Origin: JAOADN01 sp049323795
GTDB lineage: Bacteria; Pseudomonadota; Alphaproteobacteria; Rhodobacterales; Rhodobacteraceae
DNA length: 14,305 nt
Assembly: GCA_049323795.1 (NCBI GenBank)
Contig: JBMOOH010000030.1
Coordinates: forward strand, 1 to 14,305
Reading direction: 5' to 3'
Of this stretch, positions 12,369 to 14,305 are shown piece after piece. Position 1 is the first letter of the stretch; each line of letters begins with the position of its first letter. The notes below the pieces were generated by a model, which ran no database searches, had not been told where the DNA came from, and saw only the letters and a program-made list of their open reading frames with translations. The position numbers and the translations under genes are program-made.

Positions 12369-13034
12369 TCAAGCCCCGGGCAGAACGTCGGCAAGAAAGC
12401 CGAGCGCAGCCGACAGCCCGTCGCCGGCAATGCCGTGGCCGGTCCCGCGCATGACGACGCCCGACACGGCCACCCCCGCAGCGCCGAGCGCCCGCTCCGC
12501 CCTGGCCATCTCGCCGAACGGCACCACCTGGTCGGCATCGCCGTGAACGAGCAGCACCGGCGGCTTCGAGCGGATCTCTCCGGCAAGGCTCCCGGGCCGC
12601 AGAAGCCGCCCTGAGAACCCCACGATGCCGGCGAACGCCCCGCCCCGGCGGAGCCCGACATGCAGCGCCATCATCGTGCCCTGGCTGAAGCCGAAGAGCG
12701 CGATGGCCGATGCCGGCAACCCCTCGCGCGACATCAGGCCGTCGAGATAGGCGTCGAGGTCCGCGGCCGAGGCATCGAGCCCCGCCTCGGCCGCCTCCTG
12801 CGACGAGCCGTCGAGCCACGGCACCGGAAACCACTGCCGGCCGGAGGGATTGTTCCGGCAGGGTTCGGGCGCATCGGGCGCGACGAACAGGGTGTCCGGC
12901 AGATGCGGCGCAAGCGGCTCGCCAAGGCCGATCAGGTCGGCGGCATCCGCGCCATAGCCGTGGAGGAACACCACCGCCGACCGTGCCTTGCCCGACTGCG
13001 GCAAGTGCCGCTTCTCTGCCAGTGCCCGCGTCAT
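12369..13034 (-). CDS. Carboxylesterase/phospholipase, alpha/beta-hydrolase (EstB-like)
   Basis: A cytoplasmic serine hydrolase of 221 residues, the usual length of the carboxylesterase/lysophospholipase (dienelactone-hydrolase-like) group. FLHGYGADAADL (23-34) forms the oxyanion-hole strand; the nucleophile Ser117 is in GFSQG (115-119), the catalytic Asp168 in HGDADQVVP (164-172) and His200 in GTGHGI. It acts on short-chain esters in characterised homologues; the natural substrate is unknown. The ATG at 13032-13034 overlaps the TGA of the upstream alkA-like gene (13031-13033) in an ATGA arrangement, so translation is coupled and the two genes form one operon. Confidence 0.92.
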   Translation of the reverse strand: MTRALAEKRHLPQSGKARSAVVFLHGYGADAADLIGLGEPLAPHLPDTLFVAPDAPEPCRNNPSGRQWFPVPWLDGSSQEAAEAGLDASAADLDAYLDGLMSREGLPASAIALFGFSQGTMMALHVGLRRGGAFAGIVGFSGRLLRPGSLAGEIRSKPPVLLVHGDADQVVPFGEMARAERALGAAGVAVSGVVMRGTGHGIAGDGLSAALGFLADVLPGA

Positions 13035-13699
13035 GCCACCCCCTCATGCGATTTCACCACGCGGTAGTAAGCCCAGAGCGCCCGCGCCGCAACCGCGCGC
13101 CAGGGCGACCACGCCCCGGCCATCGCCCGCAGCGCCTTCTCGGACGGCCGGTCCGGCAGGTCGAAGAGATGCCGCGCCGCTTCCTGCAGGGCAAGATCGC
13201 CCGGCGCGAACACGTCGGCCCGCCCGAGCGACAGCATCGCGTAGATTTCGGCCGTCCAGCGCCCCACGCCGGGCAGCGCGACGAGCGTGCCGATCACCTC
13301 GGCGTCGGGGCGGCGGCGGAGCCCCTCCCAGTCGACCCCGGCGGCGGCGAGCGCCAGCGCATATCGGACCTTCTGCCGCGAAAGTCCGCAGGCGCGCAGG
13401 CGCGCCTCGCCCGCTGCAGCCACGCCTGCCGCATCCCCGATCCCCGCCGCGCGGAGCCGCGCCGAGATCGCCCGCGCCGAGGCGGTCGAGACCTGCTGGG
13501 ACAGGATCGCGTCGAGAAGCGCGCCGAATCCGTCAGGACGCAGGCGGAGCGGCAGCGGCCCGGTCAGGTCGAGGGCCGCCGCGAAGCGCGGTTCGCGCGC
13601 GGCGAGCCAGGCCGCGCCTTCGGCGACGCAGGCGTCGCTCGCGATGATCCGTCCGACCAAGTCCGTCTTCCCGTGGCGGCCGGATGCCGCTTTTTGCAT
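13031..13699 (-). CDS. DNA-3-methyladenine glycosylase II (AlkA type)
   Basis: A base-excision repair enzyme that removes alkylated purines. It has 222 residues and lacks the extra N-terminal domain of the E. coli protein, as is usual for the short alphaproteobacterial form. The region DAILSQQVSTASARAI (63-78) is the first conserved block; the helix-hairpin-helix motif is in LPGVGRWTAEIYAML (142-156), and the catalytic Asp is Asp168 in FAPGDLALQ. ATG 13699 has no clear ribosome site; an in-frame TTG (residue 14) with GGAAG before it would give a start nearer the conserved TDACVAEG-type beginning, so the true start may be 39 bp further in. It is first in the operon with the carboxylesterase gene and divergent, by only 35 bp, from the MFS gene. 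Confidence 0.9.
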   Translation of the reverse strand: MQKAASGRHGKTDLVGRIIASDACVAEGAAWLAAREPRFAAALDLTGPLPLRLRPDGFGALLDAILSQQVSTASARAISARLRAAGIGDAAGVAAAGEARLRACGLSRQKVRYALALAAAGVDWEGLRRRPDAEVIGTLVALPGVGRWTAEIYAMLSLGRADVFAPGDLALQEAARHLFDLPDRPSEKALRAMAGAWSPWRAVAARALWAYYRVVKSHEGVA

Positions 13700-13734
13700 G
13701 GAAGGGGCGCGGGCAGAGAGATAAACGTTCTCCC

Positions 13735-14305
13735 ATGACCGACGCTGCCTCTCCCCCGCCGATCGTCGACGATGCCCGCGCGAAGCGCAACGTGGTCGTC
13801 CTCGTTCTCGCCCAGGCCGTTCTCGGCGCGCAGATGCCGATGATCTTCACCGTGGCGGGGCTGGCGGGGCAGACGCTCGCCCCCAACCCCTGCTTCGCCA
13901 CCGCCCCGATCACGATGGCGGTGCTGGGCTCGATGCTGACCGCGAACCCGATCTCGGCCTTCATGCAGCGCTTCGGGCGCGCGGCGGGGTTCGCCGCCGG
14001 GGCGCTCGGCGGGGCCGCGGGAGGCGCCGTCGGGGCATGGGGCCTCTACACCGGCTCGTTCACGCTCTTCCTTCTGGGATCGCTCCTGACCGGCGTCTAC
14101 ATGTCGGGACAGGGCTTCTACCGCTTTGCCGCCGCCGATACGGCAAGCCCGCGCTTCCGGCCCAGGGCGATTTCCTGGGTGATGGCGGGGGGCCTCGTCT
14201 CGGCGCTGACGGGCCCGCAGCTCGTCAAGGCGACCGCCGACGCGATGACGGTCACGTTCCTCGGCACCTACATCGCGGTCATCCTGATCAACCTCGCGGG
14301 GATGT
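13735..14305 (+). CDS. MFS transporter (partial, runs off the window)
   Basis: Open from ATG 13735 to the window edge with no stop, 190 codons seen. After a short polar N-terminus (MTDAASPPPIVDDARAKRN) come about six hydrophobic helices: VVVLVLAQAVLGAQMPMIFTVAG, an ANPISAFMQRFGRAAGF loop resembling the MFS conserved loop between helices 2 and 3, Gly/Ala-rich helices, and LLTGVYMSGQGFYRFAAADTASP, a pattern seen in a group of uncharacterised MFS permeases in Rhodobacterales. The loop after helix 6 (RFRPRAISWVMAGGLVSALTGPQL) fits the same group. Substrate is unknown. There is no ribosome site directly before the ATG, and GATAAA at 13720-13725 ends 9 nt before it, so the leader is very short or absent. 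Confidence 0.82.
   Translation, partial: MTDAASPPPIVDDARAKRNVVVLVLAQAVLGAQMPMIFTVAGLAGQTLAPNPCFATAPITMAVLGSMLTANPISAFMQRFGRAAGFAAGALGGAAGGAVGAWGLYTGSFTLFLLGSLLTGVYMSGQGFYRFAAADTASPRFRPRAISWVMAGGLVSALTGPQLVKATADAMTVTFLGTYIAVILINLAGM

Noticed and set aside
12131..13047. Alternative minus-strand frames over the carboxylesterase gene
   Set aside because: Shadows of the gene carrying the intact Ser-Asp-His triad; only the last 37 codons of one of them form a credible separate gene.

Overview
The window is very GC-rich DNA with alphaproteobacterial gene content. A Rhodobacterales (Paracoccaceae/Rhodobacteraceae) chromosome is the best guess. The HNH endonuclease type, the FutA-like iron-binding protein, the tRNA-Gly(CCC) form and the intergenic hairpin followed by CCCCGGGATACTTGGGCCA are all things I associate with that group; this is recognition from memory, not a search.

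Layout. 1-118: a 12-bp tandem repeat, probably the Gly/Pro/Asp-rich C-terminal tail of a gene entering from the left. 116-1212: a perfect 19-bp inverted repeat, a good sigma70-type promoter and a periplasmic Fe(III)-binding protein of an ABC transporter. 1312-2214 (-): a sulfotransferase-like protein with a degenerate P-loop. 2342-3283 (+): a nucleoside hydrolase. 3431 to about 5189 (-): a decayed phage or mobile-element island. It holds a truncated phage-type protein and, translationally coupled upstream, a frameshifted gene with a PBECR-type (barnase/EndoU/colicin/RelE-like) nuclease domain. The two ends of the island carry a 27-bp imperfect direct repeat. 5277-7488 (+): the protein AMPylase SelO, then an endonuclease/exonuclease/phosphatase-family protein; both have a -10 box 6-7 nt before the ATG and no Shine-Dalgarno, so both may be leaderless. 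7463-8365 (-): a DMT/EamA exporter. 8481-8554 (+): tRNA-Gly(CCC), followed by a small periplasmic protein and a broken 3' end of a RidA-family gene. 9121-10092 (-): an agmatinase-family ureohydrolase. 10222-10917 (-): an MgtC/SapB membrane protein with a possible leader peptide and hairpin. 11022-11621 (-): an HNH endonuclease, divergent from a VOC (glyoxalase-fold) protein at 11775-12194 (+), with overlapping -35 boxes. 12202-12315 (-): a 37-residue membrane protein. 12369-13699 (-): AlkA-type DNA glycosylase and carboxylesterase overlapping by 4 bp. 13735 onward (+): an MFS transporter running off the window.

Most genes are single housekeeping or accessory units with little pathway linkage. 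Clear coupling is seen only for alkA-carboxylesterase and for the two phage-relic genes. The most unusual items are the repeat-flanked phage relic with its nuclease-like domain, the leader ORF and hairpin before mgtC, the 12-C tract before the agmatinase gene, and the palindrome beside the iron-uptake promoter.
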